DNA of 36,260 nucleotides, taken from positions 1 through 36,260 of the forward strand of contig JAEUWD010000067.1 in the NCBI GenBank assembly GCA_016786485.1. The letters are read 5' to 3'. Within the stretch, counting starts at the first letter, position 1, and each line of letters opens with the position of its first letter. Both the position numbers and the translations under genes were made by a program. Source of the DNA: Bacteriovoracaceae bacterium. GTDB lineage: Bacteria > Bdellovibrionota > Bacteriovoracia > Bacteriovoracales > Bacteriovoracaceae. The notes under the pieces are model-generated. The model made no database searches and had not been told where the DNA came from. It saw only the letters and a list, made by a program, of their open reading frames with translations. This document shows, piece by piece, positions 17,783 to 26,600 of the stretch.

Positions 17783-18532
17783 CTAATCCTTTGATCCCAG
17801 TAGCACTCTTCTTTCTTTTTGACCGAAGAGTGAAATAAAATGCATAAATGTTTTGCGACTAAGCTCCATCGAACGCCCAATGCGATCGCTGGTTTCGGCG
17901 CGAATTTGTTCTATTGAAAATTTACCATTTGAACGGGAAATTTCTTTTTGATTAATCGGGTTATCCAACCAACGTAAAATCATCGGTTCATCAACCTCGA
18001 GATGAAATTGCAATCCATAGGCCTTATCACCGTAACGAAAGGCTTGAGATGTGCAACCATTAGCGGTTGCTAAGTGTTGACAGCTTTTGGGAATTTCAAA
18101 GGTATCACCATGAAGTTGAAAAATCTTTTCGGTTTGCTGAAAGTCTGCAAATAAAGGATCCTGACGCCCTTCGGATGTTAGCTCAATATCGTACCAGCCA
18201 ATTTCTTTTTCTGGTGCTTGATAAACTTCTGAACCTAGAACGTGGGCCAAAATTTGTGAGCCTAAGCAAATTCCCAAGATGGGAATTTCTTTTTTGAGGG
18301 CCTCTTCGATCAAGCGCATTTCGACTTTGATATGCGTGTACTTATGAGCTTCGTAAACGCCCATATGCCCTCCCAGGATCACCAGACCACTATATTTATC
18401 CAGTGTCGGTGAGGCTTCGGGCTCACGTTCAAAATTAATATAACGAACTCTAAGACGTTCTTGTTTCATTAAGGGATTGAGCGTACCTAAAATTTTGTGT
18501 GCCACATGCTGAAAAACTAAAACCTTTCTCAT
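17783..18532 (-). CDS. Class I glutamine amidotransferase (GuaA-type GATase domain)
   Basis: A stand-alone 249-residue GATase1 protein. The catalytic triad is visible: C89 in GICLGSQ, H177 and E179 in QFHLEV. The oxyanion-type loop LVILGGHMGVY is also present. Relatives are annotated as GMP-synthase-like, but there is no ATP-pyrophosphatase domain, so it is not GMP synthase; some relatives hydrolyse gamma-glutamyl bonds. Its stop is two bases from the Kef-type start. Since Kef channels respond to glutathione, a gamma-glutamyl substrate is a tempting but unproven link. The ribosome site (AAGG) is weak. Confidence 0.85.
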   Translation of the reverse strand: MRKVLVFQHVAHKILGTLNPLMKQERLRVRYINFEREPEASPTLDKYSGLVILGGHMGVYEAHKYTHIKVEMRLIEEALKKEIPILGICLGSQILAHVLGSEVYQAPEKEIGWYDIELTSEGRQDPLFADFQQTEKIFQLHGDTFEIPKSCQHLATANGCTSQAFRYGDKAYGLQFHLEVDEPMILRWLDNPINQKEISRSNGKFSIEQIRAETSDRIGRSMELSRKTFMHFISLFGQKERRVLLGSKD

Positions 18533-18550
18533 GGCCTTAATTTAGCACTA

Positions 18551-19141
18551 TCACTTCGCAAGATAAAGATTCGCTAAGGCTTCAGCTAACTTTTTTGCTG
18601 CAATGATGTCAGAAGGATGATGGACTCCACCCAATACTCGGTTATGAGCAACCTGCTCAGCTCGTCTTAAAATGGTTTCTCGACGTTCTGGATATTTCTC
18701 AACTAGGATTTGCGCCAACATGTAACCCAAGGTCGCATGACCACTCGGATAAGCGTATGAGTCTTCAAGTTTAATACAAGGTTTTAATTTGTTCTCAATG
18801 ACATAAGGACGTGGGCGTTCGAAATGTTTTTTGGCCGTTTTAATATTAATGCCGGCCTCAAGATAGACTTTCATCAGTTCGATCGAAATTCGCTTAGCTT
18901 CCGTTTCGGTTAAAGGTCCGTCATTAGCACTGAAAAGATTAAGCAAGGTCGGTGTTTCATTTTTGGCGGCAGCTTCGCATTCAGCTTTTGTTCTGGTTTT
19001 TTGTAAACGAAGTAGTTCATCAAAATCAGCTTGGGAATCGGCTGTACCGAGCACGGGAAATGGACCTAGCAAGTCTGAAATTTCTTGTTCAGATAAAATT
19101 TGTGATTCAGCCGTGAATAACAAAAAAAATAGAATGAACAT
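18551..19141 (-). CDS. Exported class A acid phosphatase (PAP2 superfamily)
   Basis: A 196-residue phosphatase of the PhoN-like group. A short signal peptide covers residues 1-11 or so (MFILFFLLFTA). The three-part phosphatase signature is seen: K104-x6-R111-P112, PSGH at 132-135, and NRVLGGVHHPSD at 167-178 with H174 and D178; the usual serine before arginine in the third part is asparagine. The active site is therefore intact apart from that conservative change. It probably removes phosphate from organic esters in the periplasm. ATG overlaps the upstream stop as TAATG, so translation is coupled to the zinc-ribbon gene. Confidence 0.88.
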   Translation of the reverse strand: MFILFFLLFTAESQILSEQEISDLLGPFPVLGTADSQADFDELLRLQKTRTKAECEAAAKNETPTLLNLFSANDGPLTETEAKRISIELMKVYLEAGINIKTAKKHFERPRPYVIENKLKPCIKLEDSYAYPSGHATLGYMLAQILVEKYPERRETILRRAEQVAHNRVLGGVHHPSDIIAAKKLAEALANLYLAK

Positions 19142-19563
19142 TAGCGATTAAAGTTTTTCTCACCATCATCATCAATCGTGTAGTTCTTTTTTTCTTCTTT
19201 ATTCGATTGATTCGATGTTGAAACTTTTTTGTCCGTCGGTTTGTTATCAAACTTTTTAGTTGGACCATAAAAGCGCTTATATTGTTTCATTTTTGATAAA
19301 TGACTTTGTTGGGTTTGTCTTGTGTCATCATGAATTTTGCATTTATCAGCGCAATTAACGCAAATCCATTCAGCATCAATCGCTGGCATCTTGTGAAAAA
19401 ATCTCTCAACATCAGGTTGAACCATTTCACAAACTTCACAAAAGCTTCTTAGTTCTTGATGTTGCTCAATTTGTTTTTTTTCTTTTTTAGGTTTGATATC
19501 GCGCATGTTCTCAGTCTTAGTCGTTTTAATACCGGCTTTAAGAAGTGCATTTTTTAGAGACAT
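19141..19563 (-). CDS. Zinc-ribbon protein, function unknown
   Basis: A 140-residue hydrophilic protein with no signal peptide. Residues 42-75 contain CEVC and CVNCADKC, spaced C-x2-C-x22-C-x2-C, which should bind one zinc; the flanking regions are lysine-rich, and the C-terminal 50 residues are low-complexity and charged. I do not recognise a family. Nucleic-acid or protein binding is plausible. ATG at 19563 has GAGGTTATT upstream. It is the first of four closely packed genes ending with the Kef-type antiporter. Confidence 0.75.
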   Translation of the reverse strand: MSLKNALLKAGIKTTKTENMRDIKPKKEKKQIEQHQELRSFCEVCEMVQPDVERFFHKMPAIDAEWICVNCADKCKIHDDTRQTQQSHLSKMKQYKRFYGPTKKFDNKPTDKKVSTSNQSNKEEKKNYTIDDDGEKNFNR

Positions 19564-19647
19564 AATAACCTCAAAACTTTAGTTATACTTGCGCCAGTTA
19601 TAGCACGTTTATTTAGAAAAAGATATGTGCATCAAAGCTAAATAAGT

Positions 19648-19675
19648 AATAAAGGCGCCTGAAGGCGCCTTTATT
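19648..19675 (-). terminator. Terminator hairpin at the end of the hsp20 gene
   Basis: AATAAAGGCGCC (19648-19659) and GGCGCCTTTATT (19664-19675) form a perfect 12-base-pair stem with a four-base loop. The stop codon of the Hsp20 gene lies in the stem. On the minus strand the hairpin is followed by a moderately T-rich tail (ACTTATTT). It isolates hsp20 from the zinc-ribbon operon. Confidence 0.72.
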
Positions 19676-20156
19676 AGGTCGAACTTTTATCTTCAATCTT
19701 ATTAAAAAAGTTCAACCATGAACTCGTCTGTTCAGTCGTGTTTACCTTGATCTTCTTCGGCTGCACGGCTTCATGCTTAGGGAGAAGTAGGTAAAGGACA
19801 CCGTCTTCACAGTGAGCTTGAATTTTTTCACGATCGACGTTTTTAGGGATCGAAATTGTTTTTTCAACAGTCACCAGATTTTGACTAGAATCTTTATCAA
19901 AACCTCTTTTACGTGAAGCTTTAATGTTTAAGGTCTGTTCAACCACTTCAACTTCGAGACTTTTCTGGCTTACCCCAGGCATATCGAGCGAAAGCATAAA
20001 GGCCTTATCGTTTTCTTTGAAATCAGAAAATTGTGATCTTTCGATACCATCCCAGGTAGCTTCGATTTGTTCAATAACGTCTTTAAAATCACGGTCAAAC
20101 CCCCAAAAGGCAGGTCTTAATCCAAGGGTTCTTAAAGGATAAAATCTAGTTTGCAT
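19674..20156 (-). CDS. Hsp20/alpha-crystallin small heat-shock protein
   Basis: An ATP-independent holdase chaperone that binds unfolding proteins as large oligomers. The 160-residue protein has an N-terminal region with several Phe/Trp residues (to about 45), the alpha-crystallin domain (about 48-140) with LSLDMPGVS, VEKTISIPKNVD and the EDGVLYLLLPK motif, and a C-terminal IKV anchor (PKKIKV). ATG at 20156 is chosen since GGAGG lies five bases before it; an in-frame TTG at 20168 overlaps that ribosome site. The site itself is in one arm of an inverted repeat, see the leader element. Confidence 0.95.
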   Translation of the reverse strand: MQTRFYPLRTLGLRPAFWGFDRDFKDVIEQIEATWDGIERSQFSDFKENDKAFMLSLDMPGVSQKSLEVEVVEQTLNIKASRKRGFDKDSSQNLVTVEKTISIPKNVDREKIQAHCEDGVLYLLLPKHEAVQPKKIKVNTTEQTSSWLNFFNKIEDKSST

Positions 20157-20161
20157 AAATA

Positions 20162-20211
20162 CCTCCAATTAAAAGTTATTTTCTTAATAAAAAAATAATT
20201 TCAATTGGAGG
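20162..20211 (-). promoter_or_regulatory. Hsp20 leader hairpin covering the ribosome binding site
   Basis: CCTCCAATT (minus strand, 20211-20203) and AATTGGAGG (20170-20162) are perfect nine-base complements, and the second arm contains the Shine-Dalgarno GGAGG of hsp20. The 32-base A/T-rich spacer can extend the pairing with further A-U pairs. This is the layout of an RNA thermometer. One caution: a TTGACA (20219-20214) with TATTTT (20197-20192) 16 bases downstream lies over the first arm, and a transcript from there would lack it. Confidence 0.45.
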
Positions 20212-20241
20212 CATGTCAAGGTCTGTGAAACAAAAAATTAA

Positions 20242-20637
20242 TTAAGCAGTTAATAAAGGCTTGAAACTATTCCAACGACTGCAAACGAGAATCGCCCATA
20301 AAACAGTGATAAAAATGGCCATTGGTGCACCAGCTAAATCCACGAATAAATGAATGCCTAGGATATTAACAATAATAGGGCCTAAGAAAGTTAGGGCCGC
20401 ATTAACATATTTGTTAGTTAACAACATGATGCCTGAAACAACTTGAAGCAATTTAACCAATGGCATGAGATATTTCGCACTAAAAAATCCGCCCATGATC
20501 GCCCCCATCTCTGGTGATGGTGGTGGCATTGGAATAAAACCTGCACCGGTAAAAATCATCATTAATCCATTAAGACCAAAAACTGTGAAAATTAAACCTA
20601 GTAAGATACGACATCCTAAAATAACTTTTGCGTTCAT
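20242..20637 (-). CDS. DoxX-like membrane protein
   Basis: A 131-residue protein with four hydrophobic helices, of the DoxX/DoxX-like superfamily of small integral membrane proteins. GCRILLGLIFTVFGLNGL at the start and a proline-rich loop (PMPPPSPEMG) after helix 1 are typical. The family function is unsettled; some members act in oxidative-stress or thiol complexes. ATG at 20637 has a strong AGGGAGGAAGA site. It is upstream of hsp20 in the same direction, 85 bases away, and could be co-transcribed. Confidence 0.85.
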   Translation of the reverse strand: MNAKVILGCRILLGLIFTVFGLNGLMMIFTGAGFIPMPPPSPEMGAIMGGFFSAKYLMPLVKLLQVVSGIMLLTNKYVNAALTFLGPIIVNILGIHLFVDLAGAPMAIFITVLWAILVCSRWNSFKPLLTA

Positions 20638-20669
20638 TCTTCCTCCCTGAAATAAATTGTTAAAGGTTC

Positions 20670-20698
20670 ATTGTAAGTAACTTTGCCATTTAAGTAAA
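20670..20698 (-). promoter_or_regulatory. Promoter for the DoxX-like gene
   Basis: On the minus strand TTTACT (20698-20693) and TACAAT (20675-20670) are spaced by 17 bases, each with four or five matches to the sigma-70 consensus. The predicted transcript starts near 20663, about 25 bases before the ATG. A transcript reading on into hsp20 would contain both arms of the leader hairpin. Confidence 0.5.
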
Positions 20699-20732
20699 AC
20701 TGTCTAGATACCCGCGCGAATCAATCAGGAAC

Positions 20733-20749
20733 ACTAAATTTAATTTAGT
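20733..20749 (+). repeat. Inverted repeat upstream of the coiled-coil gene
   Basis: ACTAAAT-TTA-ATTTAGT is a perfect seven-base inverted repeat with a three-base spacer, in the divergent region between the DoxX-like and coiled-coil genes. It could be an operator; no regulator gene is adjacent. Confidence 0.35.
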
Positions 20750-20781
20750 AAATGACGATCAGTTTGAAGATAAGGAGTAAT

Positions 20782-22146
20782 GTGGCCGGTTATAACGAAA
20801 ATGACTATTTTAAAATTCTGATCGACTCGATTCAGGTCGGGACAGAGGTCACGTTCGATACTTTTATTTTACTCAAAAAATTGGGTCGAATTGTTCAATT
20901 CACGCATAGTGGAAACCAGATTACGGCAGAAGATTTTCAAAAACTAAGCTCAGGTCAAGTGACTGAACTCTATGTCAAAAAAGCTGACATCAATCTTTAT
21001 CAAGAATACTTAAAAACTTTTTATCATAGCGATGCCGGAAAAGTTTATTTAAGTAATCATCCTGATATTGAAATTCCTTCAGGCATCATAAAAGACAAAC
21101 TCGAACGCTATGAAGGACAAAGTGTTCCCACTATTATTCGTGAAATTTATGATTACTCTGAGGAGTTTAAATTTTTTGTTCAGGTCAATAAAGCTTTTGA
21201 TAATGTTTCAGAAATCATGATTCAACGCTGTTTTATTGAGATTGGTGAATTATATAAAAAGCTGCTGATTGAAAATCAGCTTCTCGAAGGTGATCATCGC
21301 AATGAGCGCCTAATGAAGCTGGTACAAAAGCAATTAGCTTTTATTCATCGACTTCAAATACAAATCATGAAAGTCGAAGGTGATCTGCAACTGGAAAAAA
21401 TTCTGCATGCTCAGGCGCAACAAAATGTACCGACAACTGAATCAACAGAAACAGTGAAAATGCTCTCGATACAAGTTGATGAATTGCAAAACCAAATAAA
21501 AACGAATCGCAATATCGTGGAAGAAGCAAAACTTAAAATCAGCATTCTCAATACGTTTATCAATGAAAATGAATCTTATATTTTAAAACTAGAAACAGAA
21601 TCTGAAAATCAGATGAGCGCTCTTCATGAGCAACGTAACCAAATTGAAGACTCTCGCGATCAGGCGCAAAAGGCCCTCGCGACTAATGATGGGTTATTGC
21701 GAGATTTAGCACGGCAAAAAGAAGAAATCCTGCATTTGAAAGACAGTGTGAATGAGCTTCGAATTAAAGTCACATCCAAAGATCAGGAGCTCAAAGAATT
21801 AACGCAGCAATTTCAATCAAAAAATGTGGATTTTGGAAGTGTACTCAATCGTAAACAAAATGAAGTCGCCAAGCTGGAAAATGATATCAGCGAAAAAAAC
21901 GATACAATCAAAGCCCTCTATAAAGAAATCGAGAAATTAAAAACTTCGCAAGATAATATGATTATTCTCAAAAAACAAATTGCAGAAAAAGTTGAAACGG
22001 TTAAAGAAATGAAAGTGGGATATATCAAATCACAAGATGATCTTAAGGGAAAAATCACGGCGTTAAAAAATCTCAACGAGAAAGCACGAAAAACGATCGA
22101 CTACCTGACACAAATCAATGACGATCTAAGAAAGAAAGTGGCTTAG
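20782..22146 (+). CDS. Cytoplasmic coiled-coil protein, function unknown
   Basis: A 454-residue hydrophilic protein without signal peptide or membrane segments. The N-terminal 170 residues are globular, with a segment ([17 protein letters not shown], then a conserved-looking [15 protein letters not shown]) resembling the N-terminal domain found before HD-GYP or other signalling modules; no output domain follows. From about residue 190 to the end it is a long heptad-rich coiled coil. GTG at 20782 is preferred because AAGGAG precedes it closely; the in-frame ATG at 20752 has no ribosome site. It may be a scaffold or cytoskeletal element. The stop overlaps the convergent msrB by four bases. Confidence 0.78.
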   Translation: MAGYNENDYFKILIDSIQVGTEVTFDTFILLKKLGRIVQFTHSGNQITAEDFQKLSSGQVTELYVKKADINLYQEYLKTFYHSDAGKVYLSNHPDIEIPSGIIKDKLERYEGQSVPTIIREIYDYSEEFKFFVQVNKAFDNVSEIMIQRCFIEIGELYKKLLIENQLLEGDHRNERLMKLVQKQLAFIHRLQIQIMKVEGDLQLEKILHAQAQQNVPTTESTETVKMLSIQVDELQNQIKTNRNIVEEAKLKISILNTFINENESYILKLETESENQMSALHEQRNQIEDSRDQAQKALATNDGLLRDLARQKEEILHLKDSVNELRIKVTSKDQELKELTQQFQSKNVDFGSVLNRKQNEVAKLENDISEKNDTIKALYKEIEKLKTSQDNMIILKKQIAEKVETVKEMKVGYIKSQDDLKGKITALKNLNEKARKTIDYLTQINDDLRKKVA

Positions 22147-22658
22147 TTTTTCTTTTCATGAATGGATTGCGCTCCATTAAAAAGTTTTAAGTATTCTCCA
22201 TAACCAGCTTTTTCCATTTCTTCGACTGGAATAAATTTCAGCGCGGCTGAATTAATACAAAATCTTTTTCCACCTTTATCGGCTGGACCATCATCAAAGA
22301 CGTGACCTAAGTGTCCACCTTTGCTTCGCACTTCAGTTCTCGCAGCACCAAGGCTTAAATCTAATTTTAACTCCATACTGTCATCATGAATGCCTTTGGT
22401 GAAACTCGGCCAACCTGTTCCAGAGTCGTACTTGTCGGTTGAACTAAAGAGTGGCTCGCCCGTCGCGCGATCAACGTAAATGCCTGGCTTCTTATTATCC
22501 CAATATTCGTTTTTAAACGCAGGTTCTGTCCCCTCTTCTTGTAAGACTTTATATTGCATCGGTGTCAGTTCTTTTTTTAATTGTTCTTTACTCTTTTTTT
22601 CCCACTTGCCGTGAAGATTCAGAGATAAAAATAAAATCAAAAAACTAAAATATTTCAT
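22143..22658 (-). CDS. msrB: Peptide-methionine (R)-S-oxide reductase, exported form
   Basis: Repairs methionine-R-sulfoxide in proteins. The 171-residue protein has a signal peptide (residues 1-17), so it acts in the periplasm. The SelR domain is clear: [21 protein letters not shown] and the catalytic RFCINS with C134. C134 is the only cysteine, so the two CxxC zinc pairs of the E. coli type are missing, as is any resolving cysteine. ATG at 22658 follows GAGGTCAT. It sits nine bases after the DoxX-YHS gene, forming a two-gene operon. Confidence 0.94.
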   Translation of the reverse strand: MKYFSFLILFLSLNLHGKWEKKSKEQLKKELTPMQYKVLQEEGTEPAFKNEYWDNKKPGIYVDRATGEPLFSSTDKYDSGTGWPSFTKGIHDDSMELKLDLSLGAARTEVRSKGGHLGHVFDDGPADKGGKRFCINSAALKFIPVEEMEKAGYGEYLKLFNGAQSIHEKKN

Positions 22659-22667
22659 ATGACCTCA

Positions 22668-23465
22668 TTATTTCGTTATTTTTTGATAGTAAGCATCGGC
22701 TTTAGGTTTTAGTTTATCTTCACCTTCAGCATTCCATTTTTTAAGCGTGTCTCCGTAGAAACCATTATAAAAAAGATAAGTTTTACCATCGATAATTTTG
22801 AATGTTTCAGGGTCCACATCGACTTTGTCTTCATTGGCCATCGCATACGCACACCACCCACCATAAGCAGGAATGTACTTCATGGGTTCTTTAATAAAAG
22901 TGGCTTTGTTATCTTCGCTGGAAAAAAGATATTTGATTCCATCATACTCAAAAACGATGCCCACTTTACCTTCGACGGCTTTTTTTCCTGTTAGATATGA
23001 AACAGGATCGTATCCATGAATCCCAAATTTACTTTCTGTATTGTAACTCGGCTTTGCAAAACCTATCGTCGGTAACAAAAGTAGAATGAAAAAAGTTTTT
23101 AAATACGGAATATTTTTTCGTTGTAAGTAGACAATCACCAGGGAAGAGAAAAAACATATTAAGGCCAACGTAAATAACAAGCCTCCATCATCCTGGACGG
23201 CAATACCTAAAACAAAGAAGTGACTTAGAATCGCTCCTGACATGACCCCTACTGTGAGGAGTGCCCCCCACATCCTTAAGGCCGGAACCAACAAACAAAC
23301 CCCAGCGATAAGTTCCATAATTCCCGAGCCAATTCTTCCCCAAGGTTCCATCCCTAGTGTGGAGAAAATCCAAACCGATTCTGGGGCAGCGGTAAATTTA
23401 AAGGCGAGCGTTTGTAGTAAAATAACCGAGCTAATAAGGGCCAAAATCCATTCCATTTTCTTCAT
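22668..23465 (-). CDS. DoxX-like membrane domain fused to a YHS domain
   Basis: A 265-residue protein in two parts. Residues 1-115 have four transmembrane helices of DoxX type. Residues about 123-137 are a further hydrophobic stretch ending in IGFA-KP that looks like an embedded signal peptide. Residues 145-265 form a YHS-type domain (HGYDPVSYLTGKKAVEG, AYGGWCAYAMAN, YLFYNG), a module associated with metal or haem handling and usually found as a separate exported protein. The YHS part should face the periplasm. ATG at 23465 has GGAG upstream. With msrB downstream, the context suggests envelope redox repair or metal homeostasis. Confidence 0.83.
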   Translation of the reverse strand: MKKMEWILALISSVILLQTLAFKFTAAPESVWIFSTLGMEPWGRIGSGIMELIAGVCLLVPALRMWGALLTVGVMSGAILSHFFVLGIAVQDDGGLLFTLALICFFSSLVIVYLQRKNIPYLKTFFILLLLPTIGFAKPSYNTESKFGIHGYDPVSYLTGKKAVEGKVGIVFEYDGIKYLFSSEDNKATFIKEPMKYIPAYGGWCAYAMANEDKVDVDPETFKIIDGKTYLFYNGFYGDTLKKWNAEGEDKLKPKADAYYQKITK

Positions 23466-23644
23466 AAAAAACTCCGTTTTTTTCAGACTAAATTATGCAA
23501 CATTTCTGAGGCATCGCCTAACCTAAAATATATGAATGAACCAGAGGCTAACTTATTGATTTCACTAGGCATGACCATTTTCATTTTTTTTAATGCCACG
23601 AACGAAAGGATAATAAAAATAAGCATTTAACCGATAGGATGGTT

Positions 23645-26600
23645 ATGAAATCATTAAACATACTCTTTTTCTTGTTTTTAGTTGCCTGTGTACCACAACC
23701 TCAAGAAGGCGGGTTGTTAGGTGATTTGAACAACGAAGACGAACAAAACCAAACTGAAACACCGGCGAATGTACTGCCACAAGTTTCACTTGGATCTGAC
23801 CTATCGATAACTCTTCCAACTAACGCCATTAATATCCAAGCATCAGCTGCTGACCAAGATGGAAGTATTAGTTCATTTGCTTGGGAAAAAATAAGTGGCG
23901 CAAATGCGACACTGGTTGGATCACAATCTGACTTATTACAACTTTCAAATTTACAAGAAGGCACATATCAATTTCGCTTAACAGTAACTGACAATGTGGG
24001 TGACAGCGCGAGTGATATCATTCAAGTGGTAGTAAACCCAGCGCCAGTTGTTCCAGTCAATCAAGCTCCTACGGTTAATGCAGGGATTGATCAAGAGATT
24101 ACTCTCCCAACAAATACAGCTACTTTTTCAGCTAGTGCTCAAGACAGTGATGGAAGTATTGCAAGTTATACTTGGAGTAAAATTTCTGGACCAAACGTTA
24201 CGCTAGCAGGTGTTAACACTTTAAATCTCAGCGCTTCAAATTTACTTGAAGGAACTTATGTTTTTCGAGTAACAGTAAAAGATAATCAAAATGCTTCAGC
24301 ATTAGATGACGTACAAATTGTCGTGAAGCCAAAACCAAATGTCGCTCCTACGATTGCAGCGATTGCTGATATTAAATTAACTCTGCCAACTAACTCAACT
24401 ACTATAACCGCAGTTGCGACGGATAGTGATGGTTCGATTGCAAGTTATAGTTGGAATAAAAAAACCGGTGGGGCCGCTACTCTCGCGAATGCTAACACTA
24501 GCAATTTAAATCTAAGTGCTTTAGTCAGCGGAAATTATGAATTTGAATTAACTGTATTAGATAATCAAGGTGCTTCGGCCAGTGTGATTGCTAAAATTTT
24601 TGTGAACGCAGCTCCAACAGTAAGTGCGGGAGCCGACAAAGAAATTACACTACCAACCAATACACTGACTTTAGCCGCTTCAGCTTCCGACAGTGATGGG
24701 ACAATTAGCTCTTACCTTTGGGAAAAAAATTCAGGCCCTGCTGCAACACTTGCAAATACAACTACCAGCACGCTTAATCTGAGCTCCTTAGTAGAAGGAA
24801 CTTACATTTTTAAAGTGACAGTGAAAGATAATCAAAATGCTGCTGCTTCTGACGAAGTTCAAGTGGTAGTAAAACCAAAACCGAATACAGCTCCTGTGGC
24901 CAATGCAGGCAACGATCAAACTATTCAATTACCAATTAGTACTGTTTCACTCTCAGGCACCGCCAGCGATGCTGAAAATCAAAGCTTAACTTATCTATGG
25001 ACAAAAAAGAGCGGCCCTACTGCTACCATTTCGAATACAAATACTTTAGCAACCAATGTGACTTCATTAGTTGAAGGAACTTATGTTTTTAATTTAAAAG
25101 TAACTGATACTTCAGGTGGAACACATAATGATGATATTCAAGTTGTGGTCCAAGCTACGGCCAGTACAGATAAGCCAACGCTAACAATGTTTCATCAAGT
25201 TTGTTCACCTAGTTGCTTAAACTACTGGGTTTCATTACCAAAAGATTATTATACTGCGACTGCTGGTACCAAGTTTCCAGTCATTATGTTCTTGCACGGA
25301 CATGGTGAACGTGGAGATGGAAGTAATACAACAGCTAATCAAAATCTGATTGCGGCCCACGGTCCTTTTAAATATATCAAGGCAGGAACTTGGCCACAAA
25401 ATTACAAATTTATTGTTGTCGCTCCACAGCTACCAACCTCACAAAACGGTTTTGATTGGACTGACCCATCGAAAGATCCAGACTTTCAAAACTGGACAGA
25501 AAAAGTTATCACTCATGCACTTGCAACATTTCCTAAAGCCGATGATACACGACTCTACGTAACTGGACTTTCAATGGGCGGCGAAGGTTCAACTCGCTTA
25601 ATGGTTCGATATCCAAGTCGTTACGCTGCAGCCGTTATTGCTTCAGGCAGATATGATCTTGGGCTTGATGCCTGTGTTGCAAAAAATCAAGGCATGTGGT
25701 TTTTCCATGGTGATCAAGATAATGGGGCCGACAATAACTACTCACAAGGTTTGGCCGCTGTTACAAAATTTAATAATTGTCATACCTCAAGCAGTAACCA
25801 TATGGCAGGGATGACGACACTGGTTGGTGATGGTCATAGCGGAACAGCTTGGGGAAAAGTTTATGGCAGCTTCGGTACACAACACAGTGGAACTAATATT
25901 TATGATTGGTTATTACTTAATACCAAAACGACAAAAGTAAAGCCTCCAGTGATTGCGGCTTCTGTCCCTCCGACCGTTATTAATGGTGGCATCGAAGCTA
26001 ATACTCCACCAACAATTAGCAAAGTTCATAACGTTTTTATGGATAATGGTACAACTAAATTTGTTAAAATTGATTATCAAGATGATGATGACGATCAAAT
26101 TGTTCTTAAATTTATACAAACACTTCCTAGTTTTGCATTTATTGAAGATGAAGATAATAATTCAATGACATTAAGAATTGAGCCAAATGCCAATGCTGGA
26201 TACAACAAACGTTTTGACATTGAAGCTAGGGATATTTCGGCTGCGGGCAAAGAAAATTTTTATATTCGAGTTAGAGATCCATCTATTCGCTTAAGTGACA
26301 ATGCACTCGCTGGCCTTGCCGGTAAACAAACTGAACGTGCTTTAGGTTCGACAGCGGCCAAATATGGGTTCTATGAATATGTTCCTCGTGATGTCGCCAA
26401 TACAAATCATGCTCTTTATAAAAAGTGGCCGGTTATTTTATTTCTGCATGGTATGGGTGAACGATCTAATGGTGGTTCAACACCGTTAAGTCGAGTCATT
26501 GCACATGGACCTAGTAAACTCATCGCTGCGGGTAAACACTTTGATGCATTTGTCTTCTCACCACAAGCTAATTACTCATGGGATAATAATGCTGTCGATG

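Noticed and set aside
23532-23630. A 32-codon ORF (MNEPEANLLISLG...) between the DoxX-YHS gene and the esterase lipoprotein
   Set aside because: No ribosome site and no recognisable feature; it most likely is part of the untranslated promoter region.
23770-25150. DNA-level tandem repeats or phase-variable repeat in the PKD/REJ region
   Set aside because: The repeats are similar at protein level but diverged in DNA, and no simple short tandem array is present.
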